Source: a virus
Length of the DNA stretch: 29,305 bases
IMG/VR virus record: IMGVR_UViG_3300032282_004141
Span: 1 to 29,305 of that record
Strand: one strand, 5' to 3'
Part shown: piece after piece, positions 1-5,091 of the stretch
Layout: every line of letters starts with the position of its first letter
How positions within the stretch are numbered: position 1 is the stretch's first letter
Translations under genes and position numbers: made by a program
The notes under the pieces: generated by a model
What the model was told of the DNA's origin: nothing
The model's database searches: none
What the model saw: the letters and a program-made list of their open reading frames with translations, nothing else

Positions 1-5
1 CTCCT

Positions 6-281
6 TTAGTCCTGCTGCACGTTCTGTGAAATGTTTGGGCCAATCCACTCGGCCTTGCCATTTTCGTTCAACCGCCACTTGTCTGGCCAGATCGTTGCAC
101 GCCCGCGATGGATCAGGTCGGAGCGAACTGGATCACTAGCCGGCAGCGAGACGCCGATAGTTCCAATCATCTCAGTTGCCAGTAATGTAAGTGCCCTGAT
201 CCTGCGCGTCTGCTCGGCCACAAGCGACGTGTATTCGTCAATCACGTTCTGCATAGCTTCTAGTTCTGGCTGCGCTTGCAT
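6..281 (-). CDS. Hypothetical 91-aa protein downstream of the recombinase
   Basis: I do not recognise a family. The first 35 residues look helical and charged (one ERRI-like stretch with TRRIRAL) and the C-terminal third is Trp-rich and polar. No signal peptide or membrane segment is visible. The ATG at 281 was chosen because AAGGAG lies about nine bases upstream; an internal ATG at 254 is possible. It follows the serine recombinase by 15 bases on the same strand and is probably co-transcribed with it. Role unknown. Confidence 0.6.
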   Translation of the reverse strand: MQAQPELEAMQNVIDEYTSLVAEQTRRIRALTLLATEMIGTIGVSLPASDPVRSDLIHRGRATIWPDKWRLNENGKAEWIGPNISQNVQQD

Positions 282-296
282 CGCCCGATGCTCCTT

Positions 297-941
297 CTAA
301 GTCTGTTTGTGCTTGCCGCGTAGCGACTGCCCGAGCACGCGGCCCCGGTAGTGCTGCAACTCGGCCTGCTTGTTGATCCCACTCACGCTGACGCTGTGCT
401 TCTTTGCGATCTGGTCCAACGTCAGCTTGTTGCCCTTCAAGTCCTTCAAGATGGCGCGTTTCAACGCAGCCGTAAATTTCACCTTCGGTCCGAACACGAC
501 GCCTTGCGCCTTGCGCTCGGCCATGCCGGCCTTGGTCCGCGCCGCGATCATGGACCGCTCGAACTGAGCGACGAGCGCCAGCATTCCAAGGATTAGCGGC
601 CCAATCAGCCGGTTCGACGTGTCCACGCCGTCAAGCGTGCGGATGAACGCGCCTTCTTGCTCAAACTCGTGCGCAATGTTCAGCACGTCTTTTGCCGATC
701 TCCCGAGCCGGTCCAACTTCCAGACGACCAACGTCCAGCCGGGCCGGCACGACATTTTGATTGCGCGCTCGCGAACAGGAAGCCTTCGAGCCGCGCCGCT
801 TACTTTCTCCACAAGAATGTTCTCAGGCTTCACGCCGGCACGGATCAGCGCCGACCGCTGAAGGTCAACTTCCTGATCCTGCGTGCTGACGCGGCAATAG
901 CCGATCATCTCGCCGTTCGGTTCATTCTCGAATGCTGCCAT
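297..941 (-). CDS. Small serine recombinase (resolvase/invertase family)
   Basis: This protein belongs to the resolvase/invertase serine recombinases, which cut both strands of two short crossover sites through a serine-DNA linkage. With the ATG at 941 (214 aa), the motif GYCRVSTQDQ places the catalytic serine at residue 19 with Arg17 beside it. KLDRLGRS (about 75-82) supplies the conserved Asp-Arg and the second arginine. A long helix (ERSMIAARTKAGMAERKAQG) leads to a C-terminal helix-turn-helix around LTLDQIAKKHSVSVSG. The length is normal for resolvases and invertases and far below the large serine integrases. An ATG at 908 is an alternative start, but it lacks a well-spaced ribosome binding site. 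Whether it inverts, resolves or integrates DNA cannot be read from this window; no duplicated fibre cassette is visible. Confidence 0.93.
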   Translation of the reverse strand: MAAFENEPNGEMIGYCRVSTQDQEVDLQRSALIRAGVKPENILVEKVSGAARRLPVRERAIKMSCRPGWTLVVWKLDRLGRSAKDVLNIAHEFEQEGAFIRTLDGVDTSNRLIGPLILGMLALVAQFERSMIAARTKAGMAERKAQGVVFGPKVKFTAALKRAILKDLKGNKLTLDQIAKKHSVSVSGINKQAELQHYRGRVLGQSLRGKHKQT

Positions 942-983
942 TGCGTTCCATGTCACATCCAAGACAAACACTATGCACGAACC

Positions 984-1013
984 ATTAGTGATTGACTTGG
1001 GGCGAAATGTCAA
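984..1013 (-). promoter_or_regulatory. Candidate promoter for the recombinase
   Basis: Read on the minus strand there is TTGACA (1013-1008), an 18-base spacer, then ACTAAT (989-984), about 43 bases before the recombinase ATG at 941. It faces and overlaps the promoter of the plus-strand block. The two -35 boxes form the arms of a dyad (TTGAC...GTCAA, 992-1013), so one bound protein could control both directions. Confidence 0.5.
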
Positions 1014-1020
1014 CTATGTT
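992..1020 (+). promoter_or_regulatory. Candidate promoter for the plus-strand accessory block
   Basis: TTGACT (992-997), a 17-base spacer and TATGTT (1015-1020) lie just before the ribosome binding site (GGGAG) and ATG of the gene at 1047. The spacing is ideal for sigma70. The element overlaps the opposing recombinase promoter, and its -35 box is one arm of the TTGAC/GTCAA dyad. Confidence 0.55.
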
Positions 1021-1046
1021 CTGACCATCGAACACGGGAGACAGTC

Positions 1047-1235
1047 ATGAAGGTTGTGAGCATCAAGAAGGGCAACGCCACTTCACACCGCGCTATCAAG
1101 GCCGAGATCACAATTGACTGGCCGGCTCGCGGGGAAGTCACCTACTGCAAATGGGCCGCCGGCTGGACTGGCGAAGTCGATTGCAGCGCGGCAATGGAAA
1201 AAGAGTTGAACAAAATCCTCAAGGCGGCGGCCTAA
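1047..1235 (+). CDS. Hypothetical 62-aa protein, first gene of plus-strand block
   Basis: I recognise no family. The protein is small and mixed alpha/beta in appearance, with a basic N-terminus (MKVVSIKKGN), a Trp-rich middle (CKWAAGWTGE) and a helical lysine-rich end. The start is well supported by GGGAG about eight bases upstream and by a sigma70-like promoter at 992-1020. It is the first of several short orphan genes on the plus strand that oppose the rest of the phage genome, a position typical of lysogeny or host-interaction genes. No function can be assigned. Confidence 0.7.
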   Translation: MKVVSIKKGNATSHRAIKAEITIDWPARGEVTYCKWAAGWTGEVDCSAAMEKELNKILKAAA

Positions 1236-1268
1236 CGGCCCCGCCTACCTACGCTGGAGTTGTGTGGA

Positions 1269-1460
1269 ATGACCGCAAGCGAGACGATAAACCGCGCACG
1301 AGAGCAATTGGATGCTGCGCTGTCCATCATGAGGCGGACGTGGGTGGATCGTGACGCTAGCGACGATGACCTGTGCGACGCGCAAGAGCGCGCTAGGCAC
1401 GCCAGCGAATTGATAGCCGATCTCCGAAAGGCGTTGGCTAGGAAGAACACCGCAGACTGA
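1269..1460 (+). CDS. Hypothetical 63-aa helical protein
   Basis: This is a short, almost entirely alpha-helical and charged protein (TINRAREQLDAAL at the start, LIADLRKALARK at the end), probably a small helical bundle or coiled coil. GGAG lies about ten bases before the ATG at 1269. In-frame TTG triplets further upstream were not chosen because the ribosome binding site fits the ATG. It sits 33 bases after the 1047 gene and is probably co-transcribed with it. Function unknown. Confidence 0.6.
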   Translation: MTASETINRAREQLDAALSIMRRTWVDRDASDDDLCDAQERARHASELIADLRKALARKNTAD

Positions 1461-1483
1461 GACGAACACTGGAGCCCTGGCAG

Positions 1484-1654
1484 ATGCTCACCGACAGGCA
1501 CAAGCGAACCATCGGGGCATTCGTTGCTGGGTTTACGCTGTGCTTCGTGATGACGCGCGTGCTCGTTACAAGTGACGCAACGTGGCAAACGTGGCTAGCT
1601 GCGATTTGCATCCCGATGGGACTAGGTTGCGCGCTTAGATCAGACAACTTTTAG
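1484..1654 (+). CDS. Small two-helix membrane protein (56 aa)
   Basis: The ORF encodes 56 residues with a basic N-terminus (DRHKR), a hydrophobic segment at about 10-27 (IGAFVAGFTLCFVM) and a second at about 38-50 (WLAAICIPMGLG). It is therefore likely a hairpin membrane protein with both ends in the cytoplasm. GGAG lies about ten bases before the ATG. It sits between the 1269 and 1666 genes in the same direction. Small holins and superinfection-exclusion proteins can look like this, but nothing specific supports either role. Confidence 0.55.
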   Translation: MLTDRHKRTIGAFVAGFTLCFVMTRVLVTSDATWQTWLAAICIPMGLGCALRSDNF

Positions 1655-1665
1655 AGGCCGGATCG

Positions 1666-1869
1666 ATGGCGCGAACAGTAAAAACTATTGAGATCGGGGA
1701 TGATCCGCGCATCGAGGTTGACGTGTGGGACGACGGCAGCCTGCGTATCGATTGCACGTCGGACTGGTGCGGTGACACCGAGACTGGTTTTGGCTCGACG
1801 GTTGGCTTGAATCTCAGGAAAGAGCAAGCCATTGAGCTGCGCGACTTCCTCATCGCAAATCTAAACTGA
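1666..1869 (+). CDS. Hypothetical acidic 67-aa protein
   Basis: The protein is acidic and beta-strand rich (TIEIGDDPRIEVDVWDDGSL), followed by one helix (KEQAIELRDFLIANLN). AGAGG precedes the ATG by about seven bases. After its stop codon the same frame stays open for another 60 codons to a stop at 2052 (see the 1909 entry), so the two could be one interrupted gene, although their composition differs. The shape resembles many small phage proteins that end in a helix of the EQ..ELRDFL type. Function unknown. Confidence 0.65.
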   Translation: MARTVKTIEIGDDPRIEVDVWDDGSLRIDCTSDWCGDTETGFGSTVGLNLRKEQAIELRDFLIANLN

Positions 1870-1908
1870 TGCCGGCAGTTCAGACCCACCAACGCAAAAG
1901 ACGCGGGC

Positions 1909-2052
1909 GTGATTGCCCGCGAAATGGGCCAGCGGCGTCTACTCAAGATGACGTCCGACGGCAAGCCGCAGACCAAGCAACGGTTGCCCGACGGGTCCGA
2001 ACGCAAGGTGTATGTCATCCTGCCGGCAATCTTCGAGGGGAGCACGCCATGA
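1909..2052 (+). CDS. Possible 47-aa protein, GTG start
   Basis: From GTG 1909 the frame reads VIAREMGQRRLLKM and then a polar segment ending in KVYVILPAIFEGS. This looks like a small DNA-binding or adaptor fragment. An ATG at 1924 is the alternative start; neither has a convincing ribosome binding site. It is in the same frame as the gene ending at 1869, and its stop overlaps the ATG at 2049 as ATGA. It may be a remnant of a longer gene. Confidence 0.35.
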   Translation: MIAREMGQRRLLKMTSDGKPQTKQRLPDGSERKVYVILPAIFEGSTP

Positions 2053-2390
2053 GGCACCTGCTCGCCTTGCTCGACGGCGGAACCCACGGAACCCGGGCGG
2101 AACCCAGCGATGGTTCCGCATTGGCTCACCAGAAACTTGTTTCTGATCAAATACTTCCGATAGCCGGAACCCAGGGAACCCTCGGAACCCTCAAAAATCA
2201 GGAAGCGGCAACAGCCGCCCCGCCGCCGGGCGTGTGCCGGCGGCGGGGCGGGGCCTGGCGGGTGTGCGCCGCCAGGATATGCCGCTGCGCAGAGGAGGCC
2301 ACAGCGGCAGATTCGGCAGCGCGGGAGAGCAGCGGCCGGGGTGAACCGCTGTTGCGAGCTGCCGATTGGAAAAGACACCTCATTTCATGA
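2049..2390 (+). CDS. Doubtful 113-aa ORF over repeats and hairpins
   Basis: The ORF begins with an ATGA overlap and ends in ATGA with the next possible ORF (2387). These overlaps match the coupling style of this genome and argue for coding. Against coding, residues from about 55 onward are Ala/Arg/Cys-rich and non-protein-like because they cover the long hairpins at 2217-2365. The part over the GGAACCC repeats gives a GTQGTLGTL peptide. It may be a real but fast-changing protein, or simply an open frame over a DNA or RNA element. Confidence 0.3.
   Translation: MRHLLALLDGGTHGTRAEPSDGSALAHQKLVSDQILPIAGTQGTLGTLKNQEAATAAPPPGVCRRRGGAWRVCAARICRCAEEATAADSAARESSGRGEPLLRAADWKRHLIS
2079..2190 (+). repeat. 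Two triplets of GGAACCC iterons
   Basis: GGAACCC occurs exactly at 2079, 2088, 2099, 2166, 2175 and 2184. Each triplet is spaced 9-11 bases, about one helical turn, and an inverted GGTTCC lies between them at 2112. Helically phased direct repeats are typical of protein-binding iterons in origins or operators. They end 27 bases before a strong hairpin array. Confidence 0.75.
2217..2365 (+). other. Array of strong hairpins (structured RNA or origin-like element)
   Basis: Successive perfect inverted repeats are visible: 13 bp (2217-2229 with 2237-2249), 8 bp (2254-2261 with 2269-2276), 8 bp (2280-2287 with 2302-2309), and an 8-bp outer stem (2313-2320 with 2358-2365) enclosing a 6-bp stem (2330-2335 with 2346-2351). 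The first two loops are both seven bases and both contain GTGTG. No T-tract follows, so simple terminators are unlikely. A structured RNA, a single-strand initiation site or an origin are open possibilities. Confidence 0.6.
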
Positions 2391-2434
2391 CACCCAGCGC
2401 CGGGAGTTGCGGTTTTGCTTTCAGCCCGCGACCA

Positions 2435-2530
2435 TCAATGCGGCAGGTATCTGATGACTGCGATCCACGAGGCATGAGCGGCCAGCGTCAAGGCAACGAC
2501 GATGACCAGAATGGCGACACGCCGCCTCAC
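2435..2530 (-). CDS. Possible 31-aa single-helix membrane peptide, GTG start
   Basis: On the minus strand, GTG 2530 opens an ORF with three arginines followed by a long hydrophobic run (VAILVIVVALTLAAHA) and a short tail ending IRYLPH. This is a classic small membrane-peptide shape. No strong ribosome binding site is visible and all neighbours are on the plus strand. The overlapping plus-strand frame is less protein-like. Low confidence. Confidence 0.25.
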   Translation of the reverse strand: MRRRVAILVIVVALTLAAHASWIAVIRYLPH

Positions 2531-2562
2531 GGCTTCAGCCTGAGTAGAGATTCGGCCGGTCT

Positions 2563-2736
2563 ATGAGCGTTGCCAACTGGCGAGCGGAGATCAGAGAACT
2601 CAATGCGCAAATCAGGCAAATCCGCGTTCGCATTCGGTCACTCGAAAAATCCATCGCCGCTTGCTCAGACGATACAGTACTGGCGGGCGTCTCGAGATCT
2701 AAGCGCGGCACAGGCAGCGGAACTACTCGAGATTAG
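2563..2736 (+). CDS. Possible 57-aa coiled-coil protein overlapping the HTH gene
   Basis: From ATG 2563 the frame begins with an arginine/isoleucine heptad-like helix (WRAEIRELNAQIRQIRVRI) and then becomes polar and Ser/Gly/Thr-rich where it overlaps the helix-turn-helix gene in another frame. The N-terminal half looks coding, the C-terminal half less so. The ribosome binding site is weak. It could be a short gene whose end overlaps the regulator, or the regulator may start later than given here. Confidence 0.35.
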   Translation: MSVANWRAEIRELNAQIRQIRVRIRSLEKSIAACSDDTVLAGVSRSKRGTGSGTTRD

Positions 2737-2818
2737 CGTTCGCACCCTCGAGGGAATCGAGCAGGGGCGGCCGTTCCGCTACGAAAAAATTCTTCGTCTG
2801 GCCCTGAATAGCGCTTGA
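2603..2818 (+). CDS. Small helix-turn-helix regulator (XRE-like)
   Basis: The 71-residue protein has a typical helix-turn-helix, LSAAQAAELLEISVRTLEGI at about 33-52, preceded by IQYWRASRD and followed by EQGRPFRYEKILRLAL. This fits XRE/Cro-type or plasmid-type repressors. The first ~20 residues (RKSGKSAFAFGHSKN) are disordered-looking. The stop codon lies inside the -35 box of the next promoter, whose spacer carries a TACGCA/TGCGTA palindrome. I therefore infer that this protein binds there and represses or activates the 2871 gene. The start is uncertain because the 2563 frame overlaps it. Confidence 0.65.
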   Translation: MRKSGKSAFAFGHSKNPSPLAQTIQYWRASRDLSAAQAAELLEISVRTLEGIEQGRPFRYEKILRLALNSA

Positions 2819-2843
2819 CTACACTACGCATCCTGCGTATATT
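2815..2843 (+). promoter_or_regulatory. Promoter with operator palindrome in its spacer
   Basis: TTGACT (2815-2820), a 17-base spacer and TATATT (2838-2843) make a near-consensus sigma70 promoter. The spacer and the start of the -10 box contain a perfect 6-bp dyad, TACGCA-TCC-TGCGTA (2825-2839), placed where a bound repressor would block RNA polymerase. The helix-turn-helix gene ends inside the -35 box. Confidence 0.7.
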
Positions 2844-2870
2844 GGTGTCATCAGAACAGGAGACACTGAC

Positions 2871-3098
2871 ATGGCCAAGCAAATCAAGAAGGCAGTTATC
2901 CGGGGCTCGCTTCCCATCGAAGGTTTCCGGGGCGTAATCTTCTTCACTGACGGTTCGTATGAGAAAGTGCTGAACAAGGTCATCGTCGAGCCTTACGACC
3001 TGCACGGAGCCTTTCAGCATGACTTCTATCCGTTCGATACGCAGGCCGATGCTGAGGCCGCAACCCGCCGCCGAGTCCGCCAACTGAAAGCAGCATGA
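2871..3098 (+). CDS. Hypothetical basic 75-aa protein
   Basis: The gene has the best-looking expression signals of the block: a near-consensus promoter at 2815-2843 and AGGAG about eight bases before the ATG. The protein starts basic (AKQIKKAVIRGSL), has a beta-rich centre with aromatic residues (GVIFFTDGSYEKVL, HDFYPFDT) and ends in a basic helix (AATRRRVRQLKAA). A hairpin follows at 3103-3118, so it may be a single-gene transcript under an operator, typical of a lysogeny-expressed or anti-host gene. No family is recognised. Confidence 0.75.
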   Translation: MAKQIKKAVIRGSLPIEGFRGVIFFTDGSYEKVLNKVIVEPYDLHGAFQHDFYPFDTQADAEAATRRRVRQLKAA

Positions 3099-3102
3099 CT
3101 AG

Positions 3103-3118
3103 AGGGGCTTCGGCCCCT
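3103..3118 (+). terminator. UUCG-loop hairpin, terminator-like
   Basis: AGGGGC-TTCG-GCCCCT forms a six-pair stem with a UUCG tetraloop five bases after the stop of the 2871 gene, followed by TTCCC. The T-tract is short, so it may be a weak terminator or a 3' stabiliser. Confidence 0.5.
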
Positions 3119-3151
3119 TCCCATTCAAGATGAACACTAGAGGCCTGACTG

Positions 3152-3394
3152 ATGTGCTTCGCATGCGATAGCTGGGAACGCGTGGCGGCCAATGAAAGCC
3201 ATGAGCGACTAGCCGCATTTGCAGCAGCAGGAATGCCGTTGCCGACGATCACTGGCATGATCTGCCCTGTCTGCGATCGGAGCATTGTTGCAACTGTGCG
3301 TGATGCTGAATTGGTGGGTGGCGTTGGGGTGGCGCATTGGGCAGAAGCTCGCGCTAGATACCGTGCTGAAAATTTTCTACCAATAGAAACCTAG
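3152..3394 (+). CDS. Small protein with two CxxC pairs (80 aa)
   Basis: AGAGG precedes the ATG. The protein has CFAC at 2-5 and CPVC at about 38-41, so it may bind one zinc ion as a small zinc ribbon. Between them is an Ala-rich helix and after them a second helix (HWAEARARYRAENF). Its TAG stop shares the palindrome CTAG (3391-3394) with the TAG of the last minus-strand gene, so the two operons converge with interlocked stop codons. Function unknown. Confidence 0.6.
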   Translation: MCFACDSWERVAANESHERLAAFAAAGMPLPTITGMICPVCDRSIVATVRDAELVGGVGVAHWAEARARYRAENFLPIET

Positions 3395-3477
3395 TAGTGC
3401 ATAACCGCCCAGAACGCGGCGCGCGCAAGGCCTACCGCAAGCACAGCCCAGCCAGCATAACACGCTAGATCCATCAT
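3391..3477 (-). CDS. 28-aa single-helix membrane peptide at end of lysis cassette
   Basis: The start overlaps the stop of the XhlA-like gene as ATGA. The peptide is one hydrophobic helix (CYAGWAVLAVGLARAAFWAV). It has no independent ribosome binding site, so translation would rely on coupling. The position after spanin and XhlA-like genes suggests a lysis accessory or holin-type peptide, but the length is at the limit for calling a gene. Confidence 0.4.
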   Translation of the reverse strand: MMDLACYAGWAVLAVGLARAAFWAVMHY

Positions 3478-3692
3478 TTTAGAGATTTGAGCAGGGCTGC
3501 CGCGATCTCCCCTGCTTTGTCTGGGGCTACGTTCAGGACTGTTGCCGTCCCCCACAGGACCAGCAGGAGGCCCAGACGTTGCGACCACGTAACCATGTCC
3601 TCGAGGCGAGATTTGATCGAGCGCACGTCCGATCTCGTTTCGGACACCTCTTTTGCGATCTGCCCAAGCAGATATGAGTGCAACTCGCTCAT
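3474..3692 (-). CDS. XhlA-like haemolysin/holin protein (72 aa)
   Basis: An N-terminal helical and charged stretch (IAKEVSETRSDVRSIKSRL, about 10-28) is followed by one membrane helix (LGLLLVLWGTATVLNV) and a short amphipathic tail. This order, coiled coil then a C-terminal membrane helix in about 70-90 residues, is that of the XhlA family found in phage lysis modules. The start was set at 3692 because it overlaps the Rz1-like stop as ATGA. The gene is downstream of endolysin and spanins, where a holin or lysis enhancer would fit. Confidence 0.6.
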   Translation of the reverse strand: MSELHSYLLGQIAKEVSETRSDVRSIKSRLEDMVTWSQRLGLLLVLWGTATVLNVAPDKAGEIAAALLKSLK

Positions 3693-3955
3693 CCATTGCT
3701 CGCAACCTTGGATGTTGCGGGCTTGTCGATTTTGCAAGGGGCCTTATAGACGACTTCTTTTCCGTCTTTCACGGTAGCGATGTAGCTATTCTGCGCTGCG
3801 ATCTGCTCTTGCTGCCAGCATGGGGACTTGGCCGAATTTTGAATCTTCGGCATGTCGTCGAGAATCTTACTCGTCGCGGGTAGTTGGATCGCGTTGGCCC
3901 CGCACCCCGCCAGAGGTAGACTTATCAGCAGCGCGCTTGCCCATCGTGGCAGCAT
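3689..3955 (-). CDS. Rz1-like outer-membrane lipoprotein spanin (88 aa)
   Basis: The protein has a lipoprotein signal peptide with lipobox LPLAGC, cysteine 18 being the predicted lipidated residue. The mature part contains two further cysteines (SPCWQQEQ and KAPCKID) and a polar tail. ATG 3955 has GAGAAGG about ten bases upstream and lies inside the Rz-like gene in another frame, the classic nested Rz/Rz1 arrangement. Rz1 proteins sit in the outer membrane and pair with Rz across the periplasm to disrupt the outer membrane at lysis. The usual proline-rich Rz1 tail is not obvious. Confidence 0.7.
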   Translation of the reverse strand: MLPRWASALLISLPLAGCGANAIQLPATSKILDDMPKIQNSAKSPCWQQEQIAAQNSYIATVKDGKEVVYKAPCKIDKPATSKVASNG

Positions 3956-4097
3956 TGGTGGTCGCCTTCTCGATCTTGGCCCGTTCGAGGGTCCGTCCTT
4001 TCTGTACGCGGGAGTGGTCCCACGTCGCGAACGCGACGACAACGCCAAGCACAACAGCAGCGTGCAGCCCGAAGCGTGCGATTAGGGCCTCGATCAT
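3867..4097 (-). CDS. Rz-like inner-membrane spanin (76 aa)
   Basis: One membrane helix (LHAAVVLGVVVAFATW, about 11-26) is followed by a basic helix (HSRVQKGRTLERAKIEKA). The start overlaps the lysozyme stop as ATGA, and the 3' half overlaps the lipoprotein gene by 89 bases. Rz proteins are normally 100-150 residues, so this is a short version with a reduced periplasmic coiled coil. It is called from context (endolysin, then Rz, then nested lipoprotein) as much as from sequence. Confidence 0.6.
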   Translation of the reverse strand: MIEALIARFGLHAAVVLGVVVAFATWDHSRVQKGRTLERAKIEKATTNAATMGKRAADKSTSGGVRGQRDPTTRDE

Positions 4098-4849
4098 CCG
4101 GCCTTGCCCTCCTGCTTTGCCTTCACGCGGCGCGAGATGACCAGCGCCACGCAGAACGTGAGGAAGCCCAGCATCAGGCTTTTGCCGTTGGCCCCGATCT
4201 GTCCAAGTATATCACGGATCGGGGCTAGGTCATTCATGGCGGATACGGATTGAACGCCTGTTTCAAAGGCTTTTTCGAGGTACAGGCCAGCGCCGGCAAC
4301 GGCTGTGCCGAGCGATCCCCAGATGGTGCCTGACTTGGCCAACGGCTTTGCTGCCGCTTCCTCGGCGCTCTGGGGCATGTGCTCAGGCGCGTCTGGCTTC
4401 AAGAATAGCACGCGCTCGGCAGTTCGGCGGCGGACAAGGCCGGGTTGCTCGTGGCCACCGGCTTTGGTCCATGCAGCGAACTCGCTGGCGGCCGCGGCGA
4501 ATTCGCCAGCATTCAGCTTCTTGAGCAGCGTTGATTGTGCTAGCTTTCCGACGTTGTACGAGAACGACACCAGCGCGTCGAACTGGTGCTGTGTCAGCGG
4601 CACAGTGACAAGGCGGCTCACCAGAGCCTCATGCTTGGCAAGCTCCCGGCGCAAACCTTCCTCGGCTTCCTCTCGCGTCCACACCATGCCCATGGTGACG
4701 CCTTCTGTGCATCCCCAGCCAATGGTTGGAATGTCCAGCTTGCCGCCGTTCAGTCGCTCTTGGTAGGCCGTGCAGCGGCCATCAGGCAAAAGCTTGCCGT
4801 AGCCCTCGAACTCTTTCAGCAGGTCGATACAGGCGGGAGAGGCAATCAT
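4094..4849 (-). CDS. GH24 phage lysozyme with hydrophobic C-terminal extension
   Basis: This is a glycoside hydrolase family 24 muramidase that cleaves the N-acetylmuramic acid to N-acetylglucosamine bond. The catalytic glutamate is Glu13 in LLKEFEGY, and the TIGWGCTEG block (42-50) carries the conserved threonine. QFDALVSFSYNVG (about 89-101) and the Arg-rich GLVRRRTAERVLF (137-149) are family hallmarks. The canonical aspartate before TIG is not in the T4 spacing. Residues 174-190 and 224-239 are hydrophobic, the second followed by RRVKAKQ, so about 80 extra residues may anchor the enzyme in the membrane. ATG 4849 overlaps the upstream stop as ATGA and has GGGGG in front. Confidence 0.92.
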   Translation of the reverse strand: MIASPACIDLLKEFEGYGKLLPDGRCTAYQERLNGGKLDIPTIGWGCTEGVTMGMVWTREEAEEGLRRELAKHEALVSRLVTVPLTQHQFDALVSFSYNVGKLAQSTLLKKLNAGEFAAAASEFAAWTKAGGHEQPGLVRRRTAERVLFLKPDAPEHMPQSAEEAAAKPLAKSGTIWGSLGTAVAGAGLYLEKAFETGVQSVSAMNDLAPIRDILGQIGANGKSLMLGFLTFCVALVISRRVKAKQEGKAG

Positions 4850-5091
4850 GCCGCCCCCTTTCTTGACCTGATCTGCTCGAGGTCTTTCAACCACTCGCCA
4901 AGGGCGCCGCGGATGGGCTCAAGGTCGGCTAGGCGCCGCTCGAGGTCGATGATCCGGTGAGATTGCGTGTTCTGGGCTTCCGCCATGGCGGCAAGCACGT
5001 CAGCGAGCTCGCCGGGAAGGTGCAAGTTGGTCGTGCTGTGGTGTCTCGATTTCTTGGACCGCCAAGCGTGTGGACTTACGGCGTTGGCCAT
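4846..5091 (-). CDS. Hypothetical 81-aa coiled-coil protein
   Basis: The N-terminus is basic (AWRSKKSRHHS) and the C-terminal half is a charged heptad-type helix (HRIIDLERRLADLEPI, then LKDLEQIRSRKG). It overlaps the upstream gene by 16 bases and the lysozyme start by four. It lies between the fibre-accessory genes and the lysis cassette and has no signal or membrane segment. Function unknown. Confidence 0.65.
   Translation of the reverse strand: MANAVSPHAWRSKKSRHHSTTNLHLPGELADVLAAMAEAQNTQSHRIIDLERRLADLEPIRGALGEWLKDLEQIRSRKGAA

Noticed and set aside
297-941. Recombinase as a fibre-inverting system
   Set aside because: No inverted duplicate of fibre sequence or second partial fibre gene is visible in the window, so inversion is not supported.
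297-1013. Recombinase start at the TTG at 1013
   Set aside because: The extra residues are not seen in the family and would place the start inside its own -35 box; ATG 941 is preferred.
2387-2566. Plus-strand ORF of 59 aa with ATGA overlaps at both ends
   Set aside because: The overlaps fit, but the encoded protein is Asp/Ser/Arg/Gly-rich without plausible secondary structure and the start has no ribosome binding site; the opposite strand looks more coding.
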